DNA from: Bacteriovoracales bacterium
GTDB taxonomy: Bacteria > Bdellovibrionota > Bacteriovoracia > Bacteriovoracales > Bacteriovoracaceae
Reading direction: 5' to 3'
Length of the DNA stretch: 37,430 nucleotides
NCBI GenBank assembly: GCA_030149295.1
Contig: JASBRV010000088.1
Location: forward strand, 1 to 37,430
Under the pieces are notes generated by a model. It saw only the letters and a program-made list of their open reading frames with translations, did no database searches and had not been told where the DNA came from. The position numbers were made by a program, and so were the translations under genes. This document shows, piece after piece, positions 25,075-33,762 of this stretch. Each line of letters begins with the position of its first letter. The stretch's first letter is position 1.

Positions 25075-25742
25075 TGTTCACTGGACTTGTTAAAGATGTG
25101 GGAGAGGTGTCGATTATCCAGCGCAATAGCGAAGGTTTGTTGATCACTGTAAATTCACGAAGTATATCAAGTAATGTGAGAATAGATGACTCAGTCTCCA
25201 TAAATGGTGCCTGTCAAACGGTGGTTTCACATAATCAAGCGAGCTTCACCGTTCAGGCCGTTGAAACAACTTTAGGGAAAACAAACTTTAATGAATTAAA
25301 ACTGGGTTCACGAGTAAACTTAGAATTGGCTTTAAGATTATCTGATCGCTTGGGGGGCCACCTGGTCCAAGGCCACGTAAATGGTGTTGGTAAAATTTTA
25401 GGTTGGAAAAATATCGGTGATAATTATTTATTAAGCTTTTCCATCCCTAAAGACCTTATGAAGTATGTAGTTGGCGAAGGCTCAATAACTCTTAATGGAG
25501 TTAGTTTAACAGTAGCTAACCTAGAAAAAGGGAAGAATAAGGGAGAAGTCTCTATAATTCCCCATACTTGGAACAATACACAGTTTTCTTTTGCAAAGGT
25601 TGGAGAGAGCATAAATATTGAAGTCGATGTTTTAGCGAAATATGTGGAAAACCTCCTTTTATACAGCAGAGAAAATAAAGCAGAAAAGAAAGAAAGTAAG
25701 ATAAGTGAAGACTGGTTAAAGTCTCATGGGTTTTGGGAATAA
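25074..25742 (+). CDS. ribE: Riboflavin synthase alpha subunit
   Basis: A 222-residue protein with two tandem lumazine-binding beta-barrel domains. The N-terminus [12 protein letters not shown] is the family hallmark, with [12 protein letters not shown] in domain 1 and [15 protein letters not shown] in domain 2. The linker has [15 protein letters not shown]. It dismutates two lumazines to riboflavin. I placed the start at the ATG overlapping the ribD stop because it gives the canonical MFTG start and has GGAGG ten bases upstream. The last about 20 residues are charged and outside the conserved fold. Confidence 0.95.
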   Translation: MFTGLVKDVGEVSIIQRNSEGLLITVNSRSISSNVRIDDSVSINGACQTVVSHNQASFTVQAVETTLGKTNFNELKLGSRVNLELALRLSDRLGGHLVQGHVNGVGKILGWKNIGDNYLLSFSIPKDLMKYVVGEGSITLNGVSLTVANLEKGKNKGEVSIIPHTWNNTQFSFAKVGESINIEVDVLAKYVENLLLYSRENKAEKKESKISEDWLKSHGFWE

Positions 25743-25744
25743 AT

Positions 25745-26971
25745 ATGTTTGATAAAATAGAAGATGCTCTTGTTGACCTCAAAGAAGGAAAAATGGTTAT
25801 CGTTTTAGATGATGAGGACCGTGAAAATGAGGGCGATTTGGTAATGGTTGCAGAAAAGGTAACCCCAGACGCCGTTAATTTTATGGCCGTTAAAGGGCGA
25901 GGTATTATTTGTGCACCTATTACAAAAAAAAATGCCGACCGTCTTGAGTTGAACTTAATGGTTAATCAAAATGATTCCGTTCATGAGACGGCTTTTACCG
26001 TTTCTATAGATGCGGCGAATGGCGGAACGGGTATTTCAGCTGCAGACAGGTCTGATACAATAAAGCTTTTAACAAGTGATGATACCAAGCCTCTTGATTT
26101 AGTAAGGCCAGGCCATATTTTTCCTTTGATAGCAAAACCAGGTGGCGTATTACAAAGAGCTGGTCATACTGAGGCAGCTGTAGATTTAGCCCTCTTAGCG
26201 GGCTTTAAGCCGGTTGGTGTAATTTGTGAAATCATGGATGAAGATGGCACCATGGCCAGAAGGGATCGTCTATTACAACTTGCTAAAGAATGGGATCTTA
26301 AGTGTATTACTATAAAAGATCTAATTGAATTTAGACGCAGTCATCCCCTACCAGACTTTAAAGAAGCTGGACCAAAAATTGAATTAACTGAGACTATTAA
26401 GTTTCCAAATAAGTATGGGGAGTTTGACCTTCATCTTTTTGAGACTTCATTAAGCAAGCAGCCACATCATATCGCTTTAACAATGGGAGAAATAAATGAG
26501 GAGGAACCAGTTCTCGTAAGGGTTCATTCGGAATGCTTTACAGGTGATATCTTTCACTCTTTACGTTGTGATTGTGGTAAGCAACTTGAGTCTGCTATGG
26601 AGTTAATTGCTAAGGAAGGAAAAGGTGTTTTACTTTATTTAAGGCAAGAAGGTAGAGGTATAGGGCTACCAAATAAAATTAAAGCTTATGCCCTACAAGA
26701 CAAGGGTTACGATACTGTAGAAGCCAATCAAAAGTTAGGTTTTAAAGATGACTTAAGAGAGTACGGTGTCGGCGCAACGATTTTAAAAGCTCTAAATGTT
26801 AAAAAATTCAGACTCATGACTAACAATCCTAGAAAAATTGTGGGCCTAGAAGGTTTTGATTTAGAACTTACAGAAAGAGTTCCTCTTGAGTTTGACGCGA
26901 ATGAAGTTAATTATGATTATTTGAAAACAAAGAAAGATAAATTAGGACATATTTTAAAAGGTATTAAATAA
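25745..26971 (+). CDS. ribBA: Bifunctional 3,4-dihydroxy-2-butanone-4-phosphate synthase / GTP cyclohydrolase II
   Basis: A 408-residue fusion. The RibB half has [16 protein letters not shown], the AADRSDTI segment and [24 protein letters not shown]. The RibA half carries the zinc cysteines [33 protein letters not shown] and [12 protein letters not shown]. It makes the two starting branches of riboflavin synthesis, from ribulose 5-phosphate and from GTP. The start ATG lies two bases after the ribE stop; an in-frame TTG at 25733 is less likely. Both active sites look intact. Confidence 0.96.
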   Translation: MFDKIEDALVDLKEGKMVIVLDDEDRENEGDLVMVAEKVTPDAVNFMAVKGRGIICAPITKKNADRLELNLMVNQNDSVHETAFTVSIDAANGGTGISAADRSDTIKLLTSDDTKPLDLVRPGHIFPLIAKPGGVLQRAGHTEAAVDLALLAGFKPVGVICEIMDEDGTMARRDRLLQLAKEWDLKCITIKDLIEFRRSHPLPDFKEAGPKIELTETIKFPNKYGEFDLHLFETSLSKQPHHIALTMGEINEEEPVLVRVHSECFTGDIFHSLRCDCGKQLESAMELIAKEGKGVLLYLRQEGRGIGLPNKIKAYALQDKGYDTVEANQKLGFKDDLREYGVGATILKALNVKKFRLMTNNPRKIVGLEGFDLELTERVPLEFDANEVNYDYLKTKKDKLGHILKGIK

Positions 26972-26983
26972 TTGGAGAAAATT

Positions 26984-27451
26984 ATGACAACGACATTTGA
27001 AGGTCATCTATCCGCAGAAGGGAAACGTTACGGAATAGTTGTTGGCCGTTTTAATGAATTTATTTCAAGTAAACTTTTAGGCGGAGCTCTTGATTGCCTT
27101 AAGAGGCATCATGCTAACCTAAATGATACAGCTGTATCATGGGTGCCAGGAGCTTATGAGATACCTTTAGTCGCCAAAAAAATGGCTCAAACAAAAAATT
27201 ATGATGCAATAATATGTTTAGGTGCAGTAATTAGAGGAAGTACCCCGCACTTCGACTTTGTATCAGCCGAGGTAGCAAAAGGAGTCTCTAGGATTTCACT
27301 TGATACAGATATACCTGTTATTTTTGGAGTTATCACTACTGATAATATCGAGCAAGCAATTGAGCGTGCAGGTACAAAAGCCGGAAACAAGGGATGGGAG
27401 GCAGCGATGTCGGCCATTGAAATGTCTACTCTTCTTTCAACGATTAAGTAA
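26984..27451 (+). CDS. ribH: 6,7-dimethyl-8-ribityllumazine synthase
   Basis: A 155-residue lumazine synthase that joins the RibD/phosphatase product with dihydroxybutanone phosphate. Motifs visible are [50 protein letters not shown] (active-site His in PHFD) and [16 protein letters not shown]. The ATG at 26984 has GGAG six bases upstream and is preferred over TTG at 26972. It is the last gene of the riboflavin operon and converges with the next, leftward gene, overlapping it tail to tail by 15 bases. No terminator is seen between them. Confidence 0.96.
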   Translation: MTTTFEGHLSAEGKRYGIVVGRFNEFISSKLLGGALDCLKRHHANLNDTAVSWVPGAYEIPLVAKKMAQTKNYDAIICLGAVIRGSTPHFDFVSAEVAKGVSRISLDTDIPVIFGVITTDNIEQAIERAGTKAGNKGWEAAMSAIEMSTLLSTIK

Positions 27452-28159
27452 GCTATAATGGGCCCAAGATGCGGCAATCGCGCAGGCGTTTGCTGCATTT
27501 AGGTGTTCGACTTCTTCTCTAATGGGAATTCTTAAGATGCCATCGCATAGAGGTATTATCTCCTTTGAGATTCCATGTCCTTCGCTGCCAATCAAAATAC
27601 CAAAATTTAGCGGAGGCTCCCACTCGTAAAGAGAGGTAGCACTTTTAGTATTAGCAGTACCGTAAACAGGAAACCGTCTTTCTTTTAAGAAATCACTAAG
27701 TTGTTTTACTCTAAAAACCTTAAGGAAGCAGATATTGCCCATTGATACACGAATCGCTCGTCTTAAATAAGGAGAACAAGTTGAATTATCAATGATGAGG
27801 TTTTTAAAACCAAGTCCACTAATGGTTCTAACGATGCTTCCAACATTTTCGGGACTAGTTACACCATTTAAAATAATGGTACTACCATCGAGTTGAGATA
27901 AATTATAAAATTTAGGTTTTTCAAAAAAAGCGATTGCCCCTTTATGAAATTTTTCACCTTTTATGTTCCTGAAGTCTTGCTCTTTTAAATAAGTGACGCT
28001 TTCAAAAAGATTGCAGTTTAGTAGGCTTTTTAAATCTTCTCTTATAAAAAGCTCTAAAGGTTTAAGACCACTAAAACTAAGAAACTTTTTAATAACTTTG
28101 ATGCTATCAACAGAAATATAATCACTACTTTCTTTAAGGCTTGATAGTTTTTTTATCAA
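27437..28159 (-). CDS. SpoU/TrmH-family RNA 2'-O-methyltransferase
   Basis: A 240-residue SPOUT methyltransferase. An N-terminal substrate-binding segment ([27 protein letters not shown]) is followed by the knotted SpoU domain. That domain carries three visible motifs: [23 protein letters not shown] (motif 1), [16 protein letters not shown] (motif 2) and [20 protein letters not shown] (motif 3). It probably methylates a ribose in tRNA or 23S rRNA; the exact target cannot be told from sequence. I chose TTG at 28159, two bases past the uvrA stop, with AAGG nine bases upstream. A longer open frame into uvrA is only a shadow. Confidence 0.88.
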   Translation of the reverse strand: MIKKLSSLKESSDYISVDSIKVIKKFLSFSGLKPLELFIREDLKSLLNCNLFESVTYLKEQDFRNIKGEKFHKGAIAFFEKPKFYNLSQLDGSTIILNGVTSPENVGSIVRTISGLGFKNLIIDNSTCSPYLRRAIRVSMGNICFLKVFRVKQLSDFLKERRFPVYGTANTKSATSLYEWEPPLNFGILIGSEGHGISKEIIPLCDGILRIPIREEVEHLNAANACAIAASWAHYSLLNR

Positions 28160-28160
28160 T

Positions 28161-30971
28161 TTACAGAACCTTCTTAAGGTAGTTTCCTGTATAGGACTTC
28201 TTAATTTTAGCAACGTCCTCAGGAGTACCTTTAGCCACAATAGTGCCACCATTGATACCACCCTCAGGCCCAAGGTCCACAATATGATCAGCTGATTTAA
28301 TAATATCCAAGTTATGTTCGATGATAATAACGGTATGACCTTGATCAACAAGGTCATTAATTGCTACCAGTAAAATTTGAATATCTTTAAAGTGAAGACC
28401 AGTTGTGGGTTCATCTAAGATATAAAGAGTTTTTCCTTTAGTTTTCTTAGCTAATTCTCTACTTAATTTTAATCTTTGGGCCTCTCCCCCACTTAGGGTG
28501 GTGGCAGGTTGACCCAGTTTCATGTAGCCAAGGCCGACGTTTTTAAGAGTGGAGAGGATTCTAAATAACTTGGGATGGTTTTTAAAAAATGCACAAGCAT
28601 CCTCGATGGTCATATCTAAAACATCAGCGATGTTCTTACCTTTATAGAGAACAGATAGGGTTTCGTTATTGTATCTTTTTCCCTTACACTCTGAGCAAGT
28701 GATATAAACATCGGGAAGAAAGTGCATTTCAATCTTTTTGACGCCATTTCCTTCACAGTCTTCACACCTTCCGCCTTTTACATTAAACGAAAATCGTCCG
28801 GGCTTATATCCGCGAATTTGAGATTCAGGAGTTCTAGAGTAAATCTTTCTAATATCATCGAAAAGATTGGTATAAGTTGCAGGGTTACTGTGAGGGGTTC
28901 TTCCGATTGGTGATTGATCAAGTTCTATAATACTCTTTATATCTTCAAGACCCTTAATGCTGTGATAATTATTTCTATGATAAAGACCTCCCATAGGAGT
29001 TAAGTAGTTTTTACATGCAGGCACGAAAACTTCGTGAAGAAGAGTGGATTTTCCGCTTCCACTAACTCCAGTTATGCAAGTTAAGACATCCAAGGGAATT
29101 TCTACATCGACTTTTTCAAGATTATTATGGGTAGCCCCTTTTAAATGAATGCTCTTTTTAATTTTTCTTCTAACTTTGGGGATATCAATTGTTTCTTTTT
29201 GATTGAGGAACTTTGCTGTTAATGAATTTTTATTTTTAAGAAATTTGGTTTTTGGACCTACGTTAACAATTTCCCCACCATGGCGACCCGCACCTGGACC
29301 AAGGTCAATAAGAAAGTCACTCTCAAGCATAGTTTCCTCATCGTGTTCGACAACTAGAACAGTATTTCCGAGATCCCTAAGAGATTTAAGAGTTTTGATA
29401 AGTTTTGTATTATCTCTTTGGTGGAGACCAATAGATGGCTCATCTAGGACATAGAGAACTCCACTCAATGCAGAACCTATTTGTGTGGCAAGGCGTATTC
29501 GTTGGCTCTCTCCTCCACTAAGACTGGCAGCTGATCTGTTTAGACTAAGATAACCTAACCCCACATCGACCAAGAAACTTAAGCGAGAACGAATCTCTCT
29601 TAATAACTTCTCACTAATAATCGCTTTTTCGCCTTCAAGAAAATCATCTTTGAAAAATAATGCAGCATCTTCGATACTCATTAAAGAAATGTCCATTATG
29701 TTTTTTTCGTTAATGAGTGTGTGAAGAGCAGCTTGATTAAGTCTTTTACCTCCACAGCTTTGACAGGTTTGTATAACCATATAATTTTCAAGCTTTTTTC
29801 TTACTTTTTCAGAGCCTGTCTCGTGAAATTTTTTGTCAAACCAATTTAGTAGTCCTGGGAATGGCTTTGAAAACTCGAAATGACTATTTTCGGATTTAAA
29901 TGCATAGGTATAGACCTTATCCGTCCCTTCCCAGAGAATTTTGCTAGTACTCTTTTTAATTTTTTTAAGAGGGGTTTTAGGATTAACTCCCTCCTCCTTA
30001 AGCATGCACTCGACCATTTTATAGATAAAATTATTTCTCTTTGTAAGAGGTTCAATGGCTCCGTGAAGGACACTTAAAGAGTCATCTAAAATCATTGAGT
30101 CACGGCTAAATTCTTTACTTTGTCCAAGTCCATTACATTTAGGACAAGCTCCAATGGGACTATTAAAACTAAAGAGTCTGGGTTCAAGCTCCGGATACAT
30201 TTCCTCAGTTTCTTCTGAGATTAAATGTTCACTATAAGTAACTTGTTCATCCTCATTAAGTAATACGAGGATATTTCCCTGTCCAAGCTTAAGTGTATGT
30301 TCAACACTTTCTGTTAGTCTCTTTTCTACACCCTCTTTTATAAGAATTCGATCTATCACAATTTCAAAATCAAAAGGTCCATTTTTGGAAAAGGTGATAC
30401 TTTCATCTAAAGTTTCAATTTCGTCATGAACCCTGATTCTACTATAACCCATCCCCAAAAATTTCTTAATTTCCTTTTTGGCTATAGTTGCAGAGTCATT
30501 CTTTATAGGAGCAAGTAGCTGAACTTTGGTTTTCATCGGATAAGACATAAGTTCGCGCACTATTTGGGGTGGAGTATATTTTTTTAGAATCTGGCCATTA
30601 GCGGGATCGTGCAGATCTCCTGCCCTAGCAAAAAGAACTCTAAGGTAATCATAGATCTCTGTGATCGTTCCAACAGTTGATCTTGGGTTTTTGGTTGTTG
30701 ATTTTTGATCTATTGCGATCGCAGGGCTTAAGCCGGTTATAGATTCGACATCTGGTGGTTGGTATTGACCTAAGAATTGTCTGGCATAACTAGATAGTGA
30801 TTCTATATACCTTCTTTGTCCCTCAACATAAATTGTATCAAAAGCTAAAGAAGATTTTCCACTACCACTTGGACCGGTAATAACAGTGAGACTGTTTTTG
30901 GGAATGGTAACACTTACCTCTTTTAGGTTGTGTACCCTTGACTTAGTTACGGTAATTTCATTGATCGACAT
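28161..30971 (-). CDS. uvrA: Excinuclease ABC subunit A
   Basis: A 936-residue UvrA of normal length. Walker A boxes are GPSGSGKS (residues 33-40) and GVSGSGKS (about 633-641). ABC signatures LSGGESQRI (near 485) and LSGGEAQRL (near 827) are present, and zinc modules contain CPKC (near 274), CQSC and CEDC/CSEC (from about 737). It recognises DNA lesions and loads UvrB in nucleotide excision repair. Its ATG overlaps the end of pdxA by 14 bases. Together with mfd at the other end of this gene run it links transcription-coupled and global repair. Confidence 0.97.
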   Translation of the reverse strand: MSINEITVTKSRVHNLKEVSVTIPKNSLTVITGPSGSGKSSLAFDTIYVEGQRRYIESLSSYARQFLGQYQPPDVESITGLSPAIAIDQKSTTKNPRSTVGTITEIYDYLRVLFARAGDLHDPANGQILKKYTPPQIVRELMSYPMKTKVQLLAPIKNDSATIAKKEIKKFLGMGYSRIRVHDEIETLDESITFSKNGPFDFEIVIDRILIKEGVEKRLTESVEHTLKLGQGNILVLLNEDEQVTYSEHLISEETEEMYPELEPRLFSFNSPIGACPKCNGLGQSKEFSRDSMILDDSLSVLHGAIEPLTKRNNFIYKMVECMLKEEGVNPKTPLKKIKKSTSKILWEGTDKVYTYAFKSENSHFEFSKPFPGLLNWFDKKFHETGSEKVRKKLENYMVIQTCQSCGGKRLNQAALHTLINEKNIMDISLMSIEDAALFFKDDFLEGEKAIISEKLLREIRSRLSFLVDVGLGYLSLNRSAASLSGGESQRIRLATQIGSALSGVLYVLDEPSIGLHQRDNTKLIKTLKSLRDLGNTVLVVEHDEETMLESDFLIDLGPGAGRHGGEIVNVGPKTKFLKNKNSLTAKFLNQKETIDIPKVRRKIKKSIHLKGATHNNLEKVDVEIPLDVLTCITGVSGSGKSTLLHEVFVPACKNYLTPMGGLYHRNNYHSIKGLEDIKSIIELDQSPIGRTPHSNPATYTNLFDDIRKIYSRTPESQIRGYKPGRFSFNVKGGRCEDCEGNGVKKIEMHFLPDVYITCSECKGKRYNNETLSVLYKGKNIADVLDMTIEDACAFFKNHPKLFRILSTLKNVGLGYMKLGQPATTLSGGEAQRLKLSRELAKKTKGKTLYILDEPTTGLHFKDIQILLVAINDLVDQGHTVIIIEHNLDIIKSADHIVDLGPEGGINGGTIVAKGTPEDVAKIKKSYTGNYLKKVL

Positions 30972-31881
30972 GTTTAATGACCTTATAAGCTTCTGTTAGA
31001 ACATGGTAGCATCCAATACAATCTGCTTTGTTTTTACCATAAATTTCGAAAGCTGTGCCATGATCTACGCTCATTCTTAAAAAGGGCAGGCCTAGACTTA
31101 TATTAATTCCCATTAATCCATTTCTGTCTTTAAAGTTTATCAGTCCTTGGTCGTGATAAAGATAGACAAAGAGCTGATTTTTTTTAGGATCTCTGTGAAA
31201 ATGAAGAGTGTCTCCAGGTAAAAAACTATTCCCTTTAACGACAACATCTTTATTGGAAAAAAATTCCTTTAGCGTGTTCTCCTCGTTCCCAAGTATTCCT
31301 CCTTCGCCCGCATGAGGATTAAGTCCAGCTAAAAGGACCTCATCTATTGAATGAAAGTATTGAGGGTAGTGATTTAAAAAAACCTTCAGTTTTGTTAGTA
31401 AAAACTCTTTGGTAATGGTTTGGGAGATGTTCTTTAGAGGAATATGATCAGTGATTAATAAAACGAGGTCTCGAGGTCCCTTGAAAACCATACAGATATC
31501 ATTTTTATTAAAATGATGCCTAAAAAACTCAGTATAGCCAGCTCTTTGTGTGTTACCAGAAATAAGCTGATCTTTTGATGTTGGCAATGTCACAAGTACA
31601 TCTTTGCTTTTAATATTTTTTAAAGCAGAAAGAAGGGATTCTGTTGAGAGAGTAGTTTTATTTTTATTAACACTTTTGAAAGAAATCGATTTTCCACCAA
31701 TGATGAAATGATCATTTTCTACTAAGAAAGGAACGTTAAGAAATTTAAGGTTCTCTTGGAGAACGGACTCATTACCATGAAACTTAATAGAATTAGTAAC
31801 AGCACTTGGTAGTCTTAAAAGAGATTTTAGAAAAACTTCTGTACCGACACCTTTTTCGTGGCCCTGGCAAACATGTATCAT
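30958..31881 (-). CDS. pdxA: PdxA-family 4-hydroxythreonine-4-phosphate dehydrogenase (divergent)
   Basis: A 307-residue PdxA-like protein. The metal-binding histidines are retained: H146 (TDHIPL), H190 (GLNPHAGEGG) and H243 (YHDQGL), as is VDHGTAFEI. The N-terminal motif usually reading GDPxGIG is GHEKGVG, and the substrate histidine of the GHTE motif is Y116 (GYTE). PdxA oxidises 4-phosphohydroxy-threonine in pyridoxal phosphate synthesis. The order surA-pdxA recalls E. coli. The start ATG is two bases after the preceding stop. The altered residues leave the substrate open; it could be a paralogue with a related substrate. Confidence 0.82.
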   Translation of the reverse strand: MIHVCQGHEKGVGTEVFLKSLLRLPSAVTNSIKFHGNESVLQENLKFLNVPFLVENDHFIIGGKSISFKSVNKNKTTLSTESLLSALKNIKSKDVLVTLPTSKDQLISGNTQRAGYTEFFRHHFNKNDICMVFKGPRDLVLLITDHIPLKNISQTITKEFLLTKLKVFLNHYPQYFHSIDEVLLAGLNPHAGEGGILGNEENTLKEFFSNKDVVVKGNSFLPGDTLHFHRDPKKNQLFVYLYHDQGLINFKDRNGLMGINISLGLPFLRMSVDHGTAFEIYGKNKADCIGCYHVLTEAYKVIKHVDQ

Positions 31882-31883
31882 AG

Positions 31884-32795
31884 CTAATCAATATATTTGA
31901 TGAAGTTTCTTTGAGATTCAGATTCAAACCAATTTGTTGCCATCGAAATCATGGCTTCTTGATAGAGCTTGCCTTTGATTTGATTTCTTTTCTTAAGATA
32001 ATCATCAGATTCAACAAGATCTTTCTTTTTTATATAAAAAGAGTGGTAATAAGAGCCCAACAATACAGGCTCACTAAATGATCCTTCGTTTGTCTTCTTT
32101 AATTGCTTAAGAATTGAGTCGTTGAGTGAGTCCTCTTTAATTTGTCCGAGGTCGTTTGTTTCAACAGCGGCAAACTTCTCAGGCAATATCCCATTTTTTT
32201 GAAAGGATTCAAGCGTCTTTTTAAATTCTTTCAACATGCTTTTTGTCATTTTTTCTTTAGGAAAAGTAAAGTCAACAAGCTCGTATTCAAAGCTAAGTCT
32301 TTTACCTTTTGAATATTTAGTAAAATACTCTCTTTTTACATCTTGTTCAGTAATGCTCACTAGTGGTTGGATTATTCGACTTAGAAATAAGTTGTATTCA
32401 ATCGAAGCTCTTGTGAGCTCAAAATATTCATCAAAAGCAAAATCATTATTTTTTAAAAAGTTAAGTAGAGCTTGTCTATTAAGACCTAATCGGTCTTCGG
32501 TGCTCTTTATCTGTGATTCAACTCTTTCATCACTAACAATATAGCCCATCTCATTGAGCTTATCTCTAAGAAGAAGTGTATGTATTTTTATTTCAATGAG
32601 TTCTTTGGTGTTGTACTTAGATTTCGTATAAATTTGTGGAGAGATATTTCTCCTCGCTTCAACATTGGATTTCATCCGATTAATTTGAGAGCGCAATATG
32701 GGAGTATCGTTAACTACAGCTACAATTTTGTCTAAAAGTGTTGCGTGTGTGGTTAGAGATAAAAAGAAAATTGAAAAAACGATAGAGATTTTCAT
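31884..32795 (-). CDS. SurA-like periplasmic chaperone with degenerate parvulin domain
   Basis: About 303 residues with a signal peptide (MKISIVFSIFFLSLTTHA). The SurA N-terminal domain starts at LLDKIVAVVNDTPILRSQI and continues through ELIEIKIHTLLLRDKLNEMGYIVSDERVE. A single parvulin-like region (TNDLGQIKEDSLND to KTNEGSFSEPVLLGSYYHSFYIKKK) lacks the usual GG(D/E)LGW core and the histidines of active PPIases. The role is probably chaperoning outer-membrane proteins, without isomerase activity. I chose ATG at 32795; an in-frame GTG at 32807 lies inside the hairpin. The neighbours pdxA and a full parvulin support the call. Confidence 0.82.
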   Translation of the reverse strand: MKISIVFSIFFLSLTTHATLLDKIVAVVNDTPILRSQINRMKSNVEARRNISPQIYTKSKYNTKELIEIKIHTLLLRDKLNEMGYIVSDERVESQIKSTEDRLGLNRQALLNFLKNNDFAFDEYFELTRASIEYNLFLSRIIQPLVSITEQDVKREYFTKYSKGKRLSFEYELVDFTFPKEKMTKSMLKEFKKTLESFQKNGILPEKFAAVETNDLGQIKEDSLNDSILKQLKKTNEGSFSEPVLLGSYYHSFYIKKKDLVESDDYLKKRNQIKGKLYQEAMISMATNWFESESQRNFIKYID

Positions 32796-32822
32796 AAAAA
32801 AGCCCACTATTAAAGTGGGCTT
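32796..32822 (-). terminator. Terminator hairpin directly before the SurA-like start codon
   Basis: On the minus strand a perfect 9-bp stem (AAGCCCACT / AGTGGGCTT, 5-base loop) runs into six T that touch the ATG of the next gene. It would terminate transcripts from the parvulin gene. The only SD-like bases (GTGGG) for the downstream gene lie in its 3' arm, so it may also act as an attenuator. Confidence 0.85.
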
Positions 32823-32862
32823 AGATTAGTCATTTTTTTGCATTGGGACAAGGGCGTCGCGC

Positions 32863-33699
32863 CTATTTAAGAGGGTCGGCCTTTAGATATTCTTCATTAA
32901 TCTTGATTGATGCGTTGCTCTGTAGGTTGTTAAAATACTTGTCCAAAATAGCATCACGCTTTTTATCGTAAACAATCTTTTTATAAAGAGCAGTGTTGAT
33001 CGATTCAAAATCTTTTTTAGCGAGTACCTTAATGATGTGATAGCCAAATTGTGTTCTCACTGGTGGAGTAATAAAGCCGTCAGACTTACCTTTAACTGCT
33101 CGAAAATATTCAGGGGCCATTCTAATTGCTGGTTGGAATCCCATGTCTCCACCATTTGGCGCAGTTGAGCTTTGGCTATACTTGTTGGCAAGTTCAGCGA
33201 ACTTATCGGGCTTATTTTTGAGGGCTTCATAAACTTCCAGTGCCTTCTTTTGAGCGGCGACGGCTTCATTTTTACTGGGTTGAGCTCTCACTCTAAAAAG
33301 AATGTGGGCCGTTCGATATTCGGGATTCTCAGAATAATATTTTTTGACTTCATCATCTGTAACAACAATTTTTTTAAGTTCAGGCTCTAAGTCTTTTGAG
33401 ATTTGTGCGTGGTAAAGGACGTCATTCATTTTTTCTTTTACGACGGGATTGTTGTCTGTTCCCTGTTTTTTAGCCCTTTGAACTCCTAAGATCTTGTTAA
33501 CCATGTCATCGATAACACTTTTCTTAGTGACAACTTTATCCGAAACAAAAAGGAGGTTTTGAGCATAACGCTTATCAAATTCGGACTTCTTAATCTTTAC
33601 ACCGTTAACAGTAGCGACAACGGGATCATTTCCCTGAGAATAAAGAGGTGAATTAAGAAGGATTAGTAAACCAGTTAAGGAGGCAATTCTTTTGCGCAT
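32863..33699 (-). CDS. Periplasmic parvulin-type peptidyl-prolyl isomerase
   Basis: A 278-residue exported protein with signal peptide MRKRIASLTGLLILLNSPLYS. A SurA/PrsA-like N-terminal region (VVATVNGVKIKKSEFDKRYAQ) is followed by a complete parvulin domain. Features of that domain are EYRTAHILFRVR, KFAELANKYSQSSTAPNGGDMGF and GFITPPVRTQFGYHIIKVL, which carry the catalytic histidines. It catalyses prolyl isomerisation of envelope proteins during folding. It is preceded by an extended -10 promoter and followed by a terminator, so it can be expressed separately from mfd and the SurA-like gene. Confidence 0.92.
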   Translation of the reverse strand: MRKRIASLTGLLILLNSPLYSQGNDPVVATVNGVKIKKSEFDKRYAQNLLFVSDKVVTKKSVIDDMVNKILGVQRAKKQGTDNNPVVKEKMNDVLYHAQISKDLEPELKKIVVTDDEVKKYYSENPEYRTAHILFRVRAQPSKNEAVAAQKKALEVYEALKNKPDKFAELANKYSQSSTAPNGGDMGFQPAIRMAPEYFRAVKGKSDGFITPPVRTQFGYHIIKVLAKKDFESINTALYKKIVYDKKRDAILDKYFNNLQSNASIKINEEYLKADPLK

Positions 33700-33726
33700 A
33701 AGTATCTTCCCTGAAAGTTTTTTACC

Positions 33727-33735
33727 ATTATACCA
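33727..33735 (-). promoter_or_regulatory. Extended -10 promoter of the parvulin gene
   Basis: Minus-strand TGGTATAAT is a perfect -10 hexamer with the TGn extension, 28 bases before the start codon. The usual -35 position holds only two T-tracts (T7AT7), so the extension probably compensates for a missing -35. Confidence 0.65.
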
Positions 33736-33762
33736 AAAAAATAAAAAAAGTACGTAAAAACG

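Noticed and set aside
28184..28200. Another copy of the CCTATAGG palindrome (CCTGTATAGGAC near the uvrA end)
   Set aside because: The symmetry is broken by an inserted base and the flanks do not match; it is treated as chance similarity.
28160..28357. Longer N-terminus of the SpoU methyltransferase reaching into uvrA
   Set aside because: The extra 66 residues are a hydrophobic shadow of the uvrA 3' end. A TTG with a ribosome binding site directly after the uvrA stop gives the normal protein length.
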